Origin: MGBC163016 sp964462135
GTDB lineage: Bacteria > Actinomycetota > Coriobacteriia > Coriobacteriales > Eggerthellaceae
Assembly: GCA_964462135.1 (NCBI GenBank)
Contig: CAYWWK010000003.1
Location: 1 to 64,000 of the forward strand
DNA length: 64,000 bases
Direction of reading: 5' to 3'
Shown here: positions 31,162 through 39,911 of the stretch, one piece after another
Layout: each line of letters opens with the position of its first letter
Position numbering within the stretch: position 1 is the first letter of the stretch
Translations under genes and position numbers: made by a program
Notes under the pieces: model-generated
Databases searched by the model: none
What the model was told of the DNA's origin: nothing
Seen by the model: only the letters and a program-made list of their open reading frames with translations

Positions 31162-32204
31162 TGAATCAGGCAGGTAGGGGAACACCCGCATCCCAAGAAG
31201 ATGCCTATACCAGCGCCTATGCCGCGCGGGATTTCCGCACCGGGGCAGTCATGGCGAACCCGATGCCCCCGGAGGGGGGCCAGCCACAGAAAGGGCGTGG
31301 GGGCAGAATTGCTATCATCGTCATCCTCTGCATCCTCGCAGCCATTGCCCTCATCGGCATCTCCTGTTCGGCGGCAATAGGAAGCATGAAGGACGTCTTG
31401 TCGGGAGATGCTGGCGGTTCAAGCGTCGTGAAGGCATCCGCACCATCCGCAGTGGTGATCGACATCGACTCGACCATCGACTACAACGGATCGGCCTGCA
31501 GTCCTGAAGGCCTTGATTCCCGCCTGAGTGCCGCTCGTGCTGATGACATGGTCAAAGGGGTCATCTTGCGGGTGAATTCTGGTGGTGGCACGGCCACGGC
31601 CGGTGAGGAGATGGCTCAATTGGTGGCCGATTTCCCGAAACCCGTCGTTGTGGTGAGCGCTGCGACCAATGCCAGTGCAGCCTATGAGATATCAAGTCAG
31701 GCCGACTACATCTTCTGCGCCAAGACTTCAAGCGTGGGTGCCATCGGCGTTGCGCTGCAGGTGACCGATCTTTCCGGTTTGTACGAGAAGCTGGGCATCG
31801 ACATCGACACGATCGTCTCTGCCGACTCCAAGGATGCCGGCTATGGGAACAGGCCCCTCACTGATGAGGAGCGTGAATGGTATCAGTCCATGGTCGACGA
31901 GATAGATGCGGATTTCGTCCAAACGGTTGCAGATGGACGCGGGATGACCATCGCCGAGGTCAAGGCCTTGGCCAATGGGCTTCCGTATACCGGCTCCCAA
32001 GCGGTGGAAAACGGGCTGGCGGATGAGATCGGCTACTTCGACGATGCGCTTTCCTATCTCTCAGGGCTCGTGGGAGAGCCGAAGGGCCTGGATATCATCA
32101 GCTACGAGCCGTCAACCAGCTCTTTGGACATGCTTCTTTCCCTCTTGGGATCAAGCGAATACAAAGGATCGATAGGTGCTTCATCCGCACCTGCTCTCTC
32201 GTAG
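31161..32204 (+). CDS. sppA: Signal peptide peptidase SppA-type membrane protease
   Basis: SppA degrades leftover signal peptides in the membrane. ATG at 31161 shares its A with the rho TGA. The 347-residue protein has a disordered N-terminus, one membrane segment (about 50-72) and the protease fold with VNSGGGTATAGEEM. The likely catalytic dyad is Ser172 (TNASAAYEI) and Lys224 (ADSKDAG); the 52-residue spacing matches short Gram-positive SppA. The usual glycine-rich ASGGYY around the serine is NASAAYE here, a modest deviation. Confidence 0.9.
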   Translation: MNQAGRGTPASQEDAYTSAYAARDFRTGAVMANPMPPEGGQPQKGRGGRIAIIVILCILAAIALIGISCSAAIGSMKDVLSGDAGGSSVVKASAPSAVVIDIDSTIDYNGSACSPEGLDSRLSAARADDMVKGVILRVNSGGGTATAGEEMAQLVADFPKPVVVVSAATNASAAYEISSQADYIFCAKTSSVGAIGVALQVTDLSGLYEKLGIDIDTIVSADSKDAGYGNRPLTDEEREWYQSMVDEIDADFVQTVADGRGMTIAEVKALANGLPYTGSQAVENGLADEIGYFDDALSYLSGLVGEPKGLDIISYEPSTSSLDMLLSLLGSSEYKGSIGASSAPALS

Positions 32205-32223
32205 ATGCATTGAAAGGCACAGA

Positions 32224-34263
32224 ATGGGTCGAGAACTAGACACGGACGTCGTTTGGCCTCGATGGGCTGTCGTGACCGCTGGGATGCCCTATGGCAACAA
32301 GCCGCTCCATTTCGGCCATATCGGAGGTGTCTTCGTGCCGGCTGATGCCTTCGCACGCTTCCTGCGCGACCGGATAGGCAAGGACAACGTCCGGTTCGTC
32401 AGCGGCACGGATTGCTTCGGCTCTCCCATCAACGAGGGCTTTCGCAAGGCGGTCGAGGCGGGAAGGTTCGAGGGGACCATCGAAGAGTACGTGATGGGAA
32501 ACCATATCCGACAGAAGGAAACCCTCGACGCCTTCGACATCAGTCTGGACATCTTCGAGGGAAGTGGACTTGGGCGCTGCAAGGATGTGCATCAGACCCT
32601 TTCCGAGAAATTGATCGAAGGGCTGTATGATCAAGGGTACCTTCATCTGGAAGAGACGCTGCAGTTCTTCGACGCTGAGGCGAACACCTTCCTGAATGGC
32701 CGTCAAGTGCAGGGAAGATGCCCGGTGCAGGGATGCAAGTCAGAGCATGGCTATGCGGATGAGTGCGATATGGGGCACCAATACGACCCTTCCGATCTCA
32801 TCAATCCCATCTCCTCTCTCACAGGCACCGTTCCAGAGATGCGCCCGGTGAAGAACTGGTACTTCGACCTTCCCTCGTTTGCGGGCTTTCTGAAGGAACA
32901 GGTCCAGCAGATGGAGGCTGATCCCGAGGTGCGTCCTGTGGTTGCTAAGACCATAGACGAATTCCTGGCACCTCCTGTCATCTTCGTGAAGTGCGAATGC
33001 ATGGATGCCTATCTGGCGCTGGCGGGCAGCTTGCCTCCCCATACGCTGCGGGAGGCGGAGCCGGGAAAGCACAGCTTCGAGATCCAGTTCGATTCCATCG
33101 GAGCGCGGGATTCGGCGAAGGCGCTGCTCACACGGGAAGGCATCCGCTTCCGCACTTCAAAGACGCTTGTTCCCTTCCGTATCACTGGCTCCATCGAATG
33201 GGGAGTCAAGGCACCTGTGCTTGACGGTGTTGAGGGCTTGACGGTCTGGTGCTGGCCTGAATCGCTTTGGGCGCCCATCTCCTTCACCATCGCGCTCAAT
33301 GATGATCTGGCCCTTCCGCGCAACACCTGGCGTGATTTCTGGTGCTCCGACAATGCGCGGGTGTATCAATTCATCGGACAGGACAACATCTATTTCTACG
33401 GGGTGGCCCAGCCCGCCATCTGGGAGGCGCTTGGCAAGCGAGGCGTCTTCGGTGGCGAGGATGCGGCGCCATTGCGTCAGACCACGCTGATTGCGAACCA
33501 CCATCTGCTGTTCGGGAAGAACAAGGCCTCTTCCTCCTCTGAGGTCAAGCCCCCCACGGGGGAGGAGCTGCTGGAGCACTATACCGTTGACCAGCTGCGG
33601 GCTCATTTCCTGGCTCTTGGGCTTGGGCAGAAATCGGTTGGATTTAAACCGAAGCCCTTCGACCCTGCGCTTTCAGAGGAGCAGAGGCAGGACAAGCGCG
33701 TGGCGGATCCGGTTCTCAAGGAAGGCGCGCTTTTGACGAACGTGTTCAACCGCCTGGCGAGGAGCTGCTTCTATGAAGCGACGAAGAGCTTCGATGGGTA
33801 CATGCCCTTGGGAGAGCCCACCCCTTCGGTTGTCGAAGAGGCGAAGGCGGCGCTTGCAAGCTATGAGCACAAGATGCACGCCTTCGAATTCCATGGCGTG
33901 ATGGCATTGGTCGATGAGTTCATCCGCTTCGCCAACAAGCATTGGGCCGATGGCATCAAGGAGGCCTCTGATGCCGAGAAGGCTGGGTCAGCCGATGCGC
34001 ATCAGATGCGCAGGCAGGTGCTTGTGGACTCATTCTATCTGCTGCGCATCTGCACGCTCATGATGCATCCCATCGTGCCGAAAGGGTGCGAGGTCATTTG
34101 CGATTACATGGATTTCGATCCTGATGACTTCTTCAACTGGAGCTATGACTTCAACAGCATGGATGAGCTTTGCCATGCGGGTGAGATAGATGAGGGACTG
34201 CACAGCGTCTGCGAGCTACCTCCCAGGTTCGACTTCTTCCGCAAACACGAAAGCCAGTTCTGA
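32224..34263 (+). CDS. metG: Methionyl-tRNA synthetase with a divergent KMSKS loop
   Basis: The enzyme charges tRNA-Met. ATG at 32224 follows GAAAGG and gives 679 residues; the longer frame overlaps sppA. The HIGH motif is His29-Phe-Gly-His32 in KPLHFGHIGG, followed by RFVSGTDCFGSP. A knuckle CPVQGCKSEHGYADECDMGH fits the connective zinc domain. The loop that should read KMSKS is Lys434-Ala-Ser-Ser-Ser438, lacking the second lysine. The anticodon-binding helical domain follows. No EMAP-like C-terminal domain is seen. I infer a working but divergent enzyme; it could also be a second copy. Confidence 0.87.
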   Translation: MGRELDTDVVWPRWAVVTAGMPYGNKPLHFGHIGGVFVPADAFARFLRDRIGKDNVRFVSGTDCFGSPINEGFRKAVEAGRFEGTIEEYVMGNHIRQKETLDAFDISLDIFEGSGLGRCKDVHQTLSEKLIEGLYDQGYLHLEETLQFFDAEANTFLNGRQVQGRCPVQGCKSEHGYADECDMGHQYDPSDLINPISSLTGTVPEMRPVKNWYFDLPSFAGFLKEQVQQMEADPEVRPVVAKTIDEFLAPPVIFVKCECMDAYLALAGSLPPHTLREAEPGKHSFEIQFDSIGARDSAKALLTREGIRFRTSKTLVPFRITGSIEWGVKAPVLDGVEGLTVWCWPESLWAPISFTIALNDDLALPRNTWRDFWCSDNARVYQFIGQDNIYFYGVAQPAIWEALGKRGVFGGEDAAPLRQTTLIANHHLLFGKNKASSSSEVKPPTGEELLEHYTVDQLRAHFLALGLGQKSVGFKPKPFDPALSEEQRQDKRVADPVLKEGALLTNVFNRLARSCFYEATKSFDGYMPLGEPTPSVVEEAKAALASYEHKMHAFEFHGVMALVDEFIRFANKHWADGIKEASDAEKAGSADAHQMRRQVLVDSFYLLRICTLMMHPIVPKGCEVICDYMDFDPDDFFNWSYDFNSMDELCHAGEIDEGLHSVCELPPRFDFFRKHESQF

Positions 34264-34346
34264 TCATCTGGTTCAGACGCGGCCATGGCAAGGGCTCCTG
34301 TCATGGCCGCCATCGCCCTCAGGCGAAGACTCCCCTGAGAGAACAG

Positions 34347-34375
34347 TTGCAGCCACTGGAAGAGAGTGGTAATCT
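34347..34375 (+). promoter_or_regulatory. Promoter and structured leader of rpsB-tsf
   Basis: TTGCAG (34347-34352) is followed after 17 bases by TAATCT (34370-34375). The leader to rpsB is about 110 bases and contains the hairpin TGGCCG/CGGCCA (34424-34429/34442-34447). S2 is known to repress its own operon through the leader in other bacteria, so this leader may serve autoregulation. Confidence 0.55.
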
Positions 34376-34490
34376 TTCACGGTTTCTTTCATTACGCATG
34401 CTCAAGCGACTGACGGACGCGAGTGGCCGGCATATCGGTTGCGGCCAGAGGGATGACCTTGGGCAGAGGACCAACGAATAGGAGTAGGAA

Positions 34491-35342
34491 ATGGCAGCAC
34501 CAGTGAAGGTAAGCATCAACTCGCTTCTTGAGGCGGGTGCCCACTTCGGGCATCAGACAAGGCGTTGGAACCCGAAGATGAAGCCATATATCTTCGGCAG
34601 CCGTGGAGACATCTACATCCTCGACCTCAAGCAGACGCTCGTGGATATGGACAAGGCCTACAGCTTCGTCTCTGATCTCGCTCGCAAGGGCGGTACCATT
34701 CTCTTCGTCGGAACCAAGAAGCAGGCGCAGGAGGCAGTCGCCGATGCCGCGAACCGCTGCGGGATGCCCTATGTGAACAATCGTTGGCTGGGCGGCATGC
34801 TCACCAACTTCGTCACCATCCGTCAGCGCGTCATCTACATGGAAGACTTGGAAGCCCAGGAAGCTGATGGGCGCATGGCCATGCTTCCGAAGAAGGAGCA
34901 GATCCTGAAGCGCAAGGAATTGGCGAAGCTCCAGGCCAATCTGAACGGCATCCGCAACATGACGCGCATTCCCGATGCGGTGTTCATCATCGATACCTGT
35001 CGTGAGGAGATCGCCGTCCATGAGGCACGTCGTCTGAATGTGCCCATTGTCGGCACTCTGGATACCAACTGCGATCCTGATGATGTGGACTATGGCATTC
35101 CGGCCAATGATGATGCCATCCGCAGCGTGTCGCTTCTGTGCGACTTCATCGCTGATGCGGTGATTGCGGGCACAGGCACCGAGGTCACGGAAGCCGAGAT
35201 GGCTGGCGCCGACGTGCAGGAGACGCCTGTCGCGGCCACCGACGAGGTCCAGGTCTCCGATGTCGAGACGGCTGCTGCTGCGGAGGCTTTGGATGCTGAG
35301 GTTGCCGCTGAGGTTGCTTCGGCTGTTCAGGCTGCGGAATAA
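34491..35342 (+). CDS. rpsB: 30S ribosomal protein S2 with an acidic C-terminal tail
   Basis: uS2 is a late-assembly 30S protein. The core of about 225 residues has AGAHFGHQTRRWNPKM, IHILDLKQT-like YILDLKQTLVDM, NNRWLGGMLTN and PIVGTLDTNCDPDDVDYGIPANDDA. It is followed by about 55 residues rich in Ala, Glu and Val with few positive charges. AGGAGTAGGAA precedes ATG. tsf follows after 85 bases, the standard pair. Confidence 0.97.
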   Translation: MAAPVKVSINSLLEAGAHFGHQTRRWNPKMKPYIFGSRGDIYILDLKQTLVDMDKAYSFVSDLARKGGTILFVGTKKQAQEAVADAANRCGMPYVNNRWLGGMLTNFVTIRQRVIYMEDLEAQEADGRMAMLPKKEQILKRKELAKLQANLNGIRNMTRIPDAVFIIDTCREEIAVHEARRLNVPIVGTLDTNCDPDDVDYGIPANDDAIRSVSLLCDFIADAVIAGTGTEVTEAEMAGADVQETPVAATDEVQVSDVETAAAAEALDAEVAAEVASAVQAAE

Positions 35343-35346
35343 CAGC

Positions 35347-35365
35347 GCATTCCTGCGTGGAATGC
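35347..35365 (+). promoter_or_regulatory. Hairpin in the rpsB-tsf spacer
   Basis: GCATTCC (35347-35353), TGCGT, GGAATGC (35359-35365) is a perfect seven-pair hairpin four bases after the rpsB stop, without a U-tract. It may mark partial termination or RNA processing that separates S2 from elongation factor Ts levels. Confidence 0.45.
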
Positions 35366-35427
35366 AGTTGAGTGCGAACTGACGAACGATACATCCATAA
35401 ACACTACATTCAAGAGGAGATGAAGCT

Positions 35428-36288
35428 ATGGCAGAGATCACTGCTTCAATGGTGAAGGAACTGCGCGAGATGACTGGCGCAGGCATGATGGAATGCAAGA
35501 AGGCGCTTGCGGAGGCTGCTGGTGACATGGAGGCAGCAGTTGATGTCTTGCGTACACGCGGCCTTGCCGCGGTTGCGAAGAAGGCGGGTCGTGCCACCAA
35601 CGAAGGCACGGTCATGGCAATCGTCAATGATTCATGCACGAAGGGCGCTGTGGTGGAGCTCAATTGCGAAACCGACTTCGTGGGCATGAATGAGAAATTC
35701 AAGGCGTATGCCACGCGCATTGCCACCGCAGCCATGGAGAATGCGCCGGTGGATGCCGAAGGGCTGAAGGGCTGCTCGATCGATGGAGAGACGGTGGAGG
35801 AAATCCTTACGGATTGCATCCATGTCATGGGCGAGAACTGCCAGCTGTCCCGTGCGGCTGAGGTGGAGGCTCCCGCCGTGGCCAGCTACATCCATGGTGG
35901 CGGCAAGATCGGTGTGTTGGTGAACTTCAATGTCGAAGGAATCGATCCTGCCAGTGAGGCATTCCAGAAGTGCGCGCGTGATGTCTGCATGCAGGTTGCC
36001 GCCGTCAATCCCGTCTCAGCCAATCGCGAATCCGTGCCGGCTGACGTGGCGGCCCATGAGCTTGAGATCTACAAGGCCCAGGCAGCAGAATCGGGAAAGC
36101 CTGAGAACATCCAGGAGAAGATCGCGCAAGGACGCATGGAGAAGTTCTACAAGGAAAGCTGCTTGGCCGAGCAGGACTTCGTGAAGGATCCCGACGTCAC
36201 CGTTCGCCAGTACGTTGATGGCTGTGCAAAGGAGATGGGCGGCACCATAGAGATCTGCGGTTTCGTGCGCTTCGCCTTGGGTGAATAG
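35428..36288 (+). CDS. tsf: Translation elongation factor Ts
   Basis: EF-Ts exchanges GDP for GTP on EF-Tu. The 286-residue protein has the UBA-like N-terminus with LREMTGAGMMECKKALAEA (about 11-29), the core with ELNCETDFV (about 77-85) and the coiled-coil KIAQGRMEKFYKE segment. AAGAGGAGATGAAGCT is the ribosome-binding region. A terminator follows, and the pyrH and frr genes that often come next are absent. Confidence 0.97.
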   Translation: MAEITASMVKELREMTGAGMMECKKALAEAAGDMEAAVDVLRTRGLAAVAKKAGRATNEGTVMAIVNDSCTKGAVVELNCETDFVGMNEKFKAYATRIATAAMENAPVDAEGLKGCSIDGETVEEILTDCIHVMGENCQLSRAAEVEAPAVASYIHGGGKIGVLVNFNVEGIDPASEAFQKCARDVCMQVAAVNPVSANRESVPADVAAHELEIYKAQAAESGKPENIQEKIAQGRMEKFYKESCLAEQDFVKDPDVTVRQYVDGCAKEMGGTIEICGFVRFALGE

Positions 36289-36311
36289 ATCTTCTGATCG
36301 AAAAGGGGATT

Positions 36312-36350
36312 GCGAGGTCATGCTCTTGGCAGCGTGACCTCGCTTGCTTT
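36312..36350 (+). terminator. Terminator after tsf
   Basis: GCGAGGTCA (36312-36320) pairs with TGACCTCGC (36335-36343), extendable by four inner pairs including G-U, followed by TTGCTTT. It separates tsf from murA. Confidence 0.7.
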
Positions 36351-36388
36351 ACGGGTGCCGTGCAGGACTAGTCGATTAAGGATCGCAT

Positions 36389-37657
36389 ATGGGCAAAGAG
36401 TCGATCATCGTCAAGGGAACGGGAATGCTCTCAGGCGAGGTCAAGATTTCAGGAGCGAAGAATTCCGCCTTGAAGCTCATGGCCGCCGCCATCCTTGGCC
36501 AGGGTTCGAGTGTGATAGAGAACGTTCCGGACATCTCTGACATCACGATCATGTCTGAGGTGCTCAAGCGCCTCGGTGCCCAGGTTGTTCGCGAGGAGCA
36601 TCGGCTCATGATAGATACAGCCGATGTGGATTCCTGCAGCACTCCCTATGAGCTTGTCTCCAAGATGCGCGCGAGCATCTCCGTTCTTGGCCCCCTGATC
36701 GGACGATTCGGCAAAGCGCATGTGGCCATGCCGGGGGGATGCCAGATAGGTGCTCGGAAGATCGACATGCATCTGGTCGGTCTGGAATCGCTGGGTGTGG
36801 AATTCAGCGTTGATCATGGCACGCTCATAGCTGCAACGCCTGATGGATTGCATGGTGCACAGGTCATGTTGGAGTTTCCCAGTGTGGGAGCGACTGAGAA
36901 CATGCTCATGGCTGCGGTCGTGGCAGAGGGTGTCACCGTCATAGAGAATGCTGCGCGAGAGCCAGAGATAGTGGATCTGTGTGACATGCTGAATGAGATG
37001 GGTGCCCGCATCAGCGGGGGAGGATCCATGGTCATCGAAGTCGAGGGCGTTCCCCTCGAGTCCCTGCATCCCTGCACGCATGCCACCATCGGTGATCGCA
37101 TCGAGGCCGGCACCTTCCTCGTAGGAGGTGCGCTTACTGGTGGCCCCGTCACCGTGCAGGGGGTTGACCCCGAATACCTGCGCATGGCCATCATGAAGTT
37201 GAAGGCCATGGGATGCGAAGTCAATTGCGGGGAGGATTACATCACGGTAAGGCGGGAGAATCCCATCGAGGCCACTGACATCCAGACCCTGCCGCATCCG
37301 GGTTTTCCCACTGATCTTCAGGCGCAGTTCATGCTGCTGGATGCCTTGGCAGAGGGTACTTCCGTCATCACTGAGAACGTGTTCGAGAATCGATTCATGT
37401 TCGCCTCAGAGCTGATGAGGATGGGCGCTGACATCATCCAAGAGGATCACCATGCCATCATCCACGGCGTGTCCCGTCTGCAGGGAGCCCCCGTATCCTC
37501 AACCGATCTTCGGGCAGGTGCTGCGCTGGTGCTTGCGGGCATCGTCGCCGAAGGGTACACCACGGTCTATGAGATAGAGCACATCGACCGTGGATACGAG
37601 GACTACGTTGGCAAGCTCAAGTCCCTCGGAGCCGATGTCGCGCGCGTGCAGGCCTAG
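36389..37657 (+). CDS. murA: UDP-N-acetylglucosamine 1-carboxyvinyltransferase
   Basis: MurA makes the first committed peptidoglycan precursor by adding enolpyruvate to UDP-GlcNAc and is the fosfomycin target. The 422-residue protein has SGAKNSALKLMAA (21-33, with the conserved Lys-Asn), the active-site Cys118 in GGCQIGAR, PSVGATENML and an intact C-terminal DLRAGAALVLAGIVAEG. The cysteine implies fosfomycin sensitivity at the target level. AAGGATCGCAT precedes ATG. The LytR-like gene follows after 13 bases. Confidence 0.97.
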   Translation: MGKESIIVKGTGMLSGEVKISGAKNSALKLMAAAILGQGSSVIENVPDISDITIMSEVLKRLGAQVVREEHRLMIDTADVDSCSTPYELVSKMRASISVLGPLIGRFGKAHVAMPGGCQIGARKIDMHLVGLESLGVEFSVDHGTLIAATPDGLHGAQVMLEFPSVGATENMLMAAVVAEGVTVIENAAREPEIVDLCDMLNEMGARISGGGSMVIEVEGVPLESLHPCTHATIGDRIEAGTFLVGGALTGGPVTVQGVDPEYLRMAIMKLKAMGCEVNCGEDYITVRRENPIEATDIQTLPHPGFPTDLQAQFMLLDALAEGTSVITENVFENRFMFASELMRMGADIIQEDHHAIIHGVSRLQGAPVSSTDLRAGAALVLAGIVAEGYTTVYEIEHIDRGYEDYVGKLKSLGADVARVQA

Positions 37658-37670
37658 GTAATACACTACG

Positions 37671-39101
37671 GTGCCTACTCGGAGAAACAACCCACGGCAT
37701 GCAGCTCGGCGGTCCAAACCGCCCTCTCAAGCCCAGTACGTGCAGGAAAGGCGACGGACTCGGAAATCGGAGCGCATCATCGCCAACGTGGAGAAGCCAG
37801 CCAGTGGCGTTGCCTTGCATCGAAGGGGCGCCGCTTCCCATTCCGCTTTGGTTGATGCCAAGCGGAAACGGTCTCGACGCAAGGGGCTTTTGGGAGCCAT
37901 TGCCGTCATTCTCATCGTGTTCGTGGTTGCCATTGGCGTTGCCGCCTTCACCTTCTTCCGTTCCACTGACTCCAATCTCGCCCTTGAGCCTTCGAATGCC
38001 CAAGAGGCCCTTGTGGCCCAGAAGGCGGATGAACCCTACTTCGTCCTTATGGCGGCTGATCTGACCCAGGCAGCCTATGCCAAGCAGCAGCCGAATGCCC
38101 ATGGCTACCTGCTGGTACGCATTGATGAGAATGCGCATATGGTGACCATGGTCACCATCCCCGGGAAACTCAATGTGCGCACCTCTGACGGGGAGAATCG
38201 CCCCATTGATGAGGCGGTGCAGGTGGGGGGAGATGCGGAGCTCATCCGTGTCGTCTCAGATCTGGCTGAGGTGGACATTTCCCATTTCGTGACAACGGAT
38301 GCCTCGGGCATCAGTGGAATGGCAGATGCCTTGGGGGGCGTGCAGATGAACCTGTCTGCGCAGATAGATGACCCTCAAGCGGGCTATGAGGTGGTGGATG
38401 CTGGCGAGGAGCGGTTGGACGGTGCCCAGTCCCTGGTATTGCTCAGGGCGGCGAACATAGATGGCGGCGTGAGGGGAATGTTCGAGAACAGGATGTCCTT
38501 CACTTTGAATCTGGCCAAACAGGCTGCTGGGTCTCAGGGATTGAGCCTTGCCAATGCGGTGGGAGAGGCCAGTCGATTCATCTACACCGACTGGTCGGCA
38601 AGCGATCTTCTGGCGGTGGGGAGCGCCCTTGCCCCGTTGGATGATCTGACGGTCTATACCTGCATCCTGCCCTACGTCGAATCGAACGCCGCTGGTATGG
38701 ATGCCACCCTGTACGAGCGTCGCGCAAAGAGCTGGGAGCAGATGCTTTCCCATATCAAGGCAGGGGAAGATCCCAACGACATCACCTCTGAATCGTCGAA
38801 TGTGGACGCTGCCACGGTCACGGTAGAGGTGAGGAATGGCACCAGCACCGCAGGAGCGGCTGCGAAGCTGGCAGAGCGCCTGACCCAAGATGGATATGAG
38901 ATCATGGGAGTGGGCAACACCAACGACAACACCATCTATCCCGAGACGCTGATCATCTACACGAACAGCGACAGCGAAGGGGCTGCCCGATCGGTCATGG
39001 ATGACATGGGGAGCGGGCGGTTGGTGAACGGCGGTGATTTCTACCATTCGGAAGCCGATGTCATCGCCATCATCGGTCTGGATTGGATGCCTGTCGAATG
39101 A
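37671..39101 (+). CDS. LytR-CpsA-Psr-like membrane protein with LytR_C domain, degenerate catalytic motifs
   Basis: LCP proteins attach teichoic acid or polysaccharide to peptidoglycan. GTG at 37671 gives 476 residues: a basic cytosolic N-terminus, one membrane segment (73-96), an LCP-like domain (about 120-340) and a LytR_C domain (about 382-474, VEVRNGTSTAGAAAKLAERL). The usual Arg/Asp motifs are replaced: AADLTQA where GxDsR is expected, HGYLLV where RsDT is expected and IPGKL where IPRD is expected. It may therefore be non-catalytic or act on different chemistry. It follows murA closely. Confidence 0.78.
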   Translation: MPTRRNNPRHAARRSKPPSQAQYVQERRRTRKSERIIANVEKPASGVALHRRGAASHSALVDAKRKRSRRKGLLGAIAVILIVFVVAIGVAAFTFFRSTDSNLALEPSNAQEALVAQKADEPYFVLMAADLTQAAYAKQQPNAHGYLLVRIDENAHMVTMVTIPGKLNVRTSDGENRPIDEAVQVGGDAELIRVVSDLAEVDISHFVTTDASGISGMADALGGVQMNLSAQIDDPQAGYEVVDAGEERLDGAQSLVLLRAANIDGGVRGMFENRMSFTLNLAKQAAGSQGLSLANAVGEASRFIYTDWSASDLLAVGSALAPLDDLTVYTCILPYVESNAAGMDATLYERRAKSWEQMLSHIKAGEDPNDITSESSNVDAATVTVEVRNGTSTAGAAAKLAERLTQDGYEIMGVGNTNDNTIYPETLIIYTNSDSEGAARSVMDDMGSGRLVNGGDFYHSEADVIAIIGLDWMPVE

Positions 39102-39200
39102 GCGTCCTCCATCGTTGCTCCACAGGATCCTGCCAGCCGGTCACCTGAGTGCGCCTATGCTATCATTGCGCAAAAGTGCTGCTGACAGTAAGGAGACATC

Positions 39201-39449
39201 ATGGTAGACAAGGAAAAGGTCAAAGAGGTTCTTGATGCGGTCCGTCCTTCCCTTCAGGCTGACGGGGGCGATGTCGCTTTGGTCGAGGTGACCGATGATG
39301 GAATCGTGTACGTGGAACTCCAGGGGGCATGCAAGGGTTGCCCCATGTCCCAGATGACGCTTGCCAATGGCATCGAGCGCATCCTGAAGGAACGCGTTGA
39401 AGGCGTTGAGGCGGTCAGGCCCGCCGATGACCCAATGGCTGCCTTCTAA
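39201..39449 (+). CDS. NifU C-terminal-domain iron-sulfur scaffold protein
   Basis: Stand-alone NifU C-terminal domains carry or transfer [4Fe-4S] clusters. The 82-residue protein has LQADGGDVALVEV and the CxxC pair Cys44/Cys47 in GACKGCPMS, with the usual DPMAAF-like end. AGTAAGGAGACATC precedes ATG. A strong terminator follows, so it is probably expressed alone or from upstream. The por enzyme and other cluster proteins here are possible clients. Confidence 0.93.
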   Translation: MVDKEKVKEVLDAVRPSLQADGGDVALVEVTDDGIVYVELQGACKGCPMSQMTLANGIERILKERVEGVEAVRPADDPMAAF

Positions 39450-39474
39450 GCACGAACGTTGAAGCATATCCTGC

Positions 39475-39505
39475 AAGACGCCTGCATGCCGCAGGCGTCT
39501 TTTCT
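39475..39505 (+). terminator. Terminator after the NifU-like gene
   Basis: AAGACGCCTGC (39475-39485), ATGCC, GCAGGCGTCTT (39491-39501) then TTCT; an 11-pair perfect stem 25 bases after the stop. Confidence 0.85.
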
Positions 39506-39530
39506 ACAGTGACGCATGGGAGGTGTTGGC

Positions 39531-39821
39531 ATGACGGCATGTTGGGAGATGCGTGGCTGTGATGAGGAGATGATGGGGCGTTGTCCTCATAACATTCCCG
39601 GAGAGCCCTGTCCTGCAGATTGCCATTACGCTGCGTGCTTTCGAGAAACCCACAAGGTCTGCGATGATTTCGGAATGCTTCTGAATCCTGAACGTGACTA
39701 CGACATGGCCGTCAAGGAGATCTGTCGATTCTGCGAATTCTTCCTCGAGCATGGACCGCGCATCGAGGATCGGCCTCAAGGGTTCAGAAGGCAAGGAAAT
39801 CCCAACCGATTCCTTCTTTGA
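39531..39821 (+). CDS. Small cysteine-rich protein of unknown function
   Basis: ATG at 39531 is seven bases after GGAGG and gives 96 residues. Nine cysteines (4, 10, 18, 27, 31, 36, 44, 65, 68) and the motif CWEMRGC...RCPH resemble short CW-motif proteins of anaerobes that may bind metal or clusters. LLNPERDYDMAVKEICRFCEFFLEHGPR forms the second half. No membrane segment is present. Its function is unknown; neighbours are an iron-sulfur scaffold and a zinc-ribbon protein. Confidence 0.75.
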   Translation: MTACWEMRGCDEEMMGRCPHNIPGEPCPADCHYAACFRETHKVCDDFGMLLNPERDYDMAVKEICRFCEFFLEHGPRIEDRPQGFRRQGNPNRFLL

Positions 39822-39911
39822 CAGAAGGGGAACATGCAGATATGACTCTCAAAGGTGACGTATCCTCTCGGGTAGAATCATCTCAAGACCGACGCAGAGG
39901 AAAGGAGTGGC

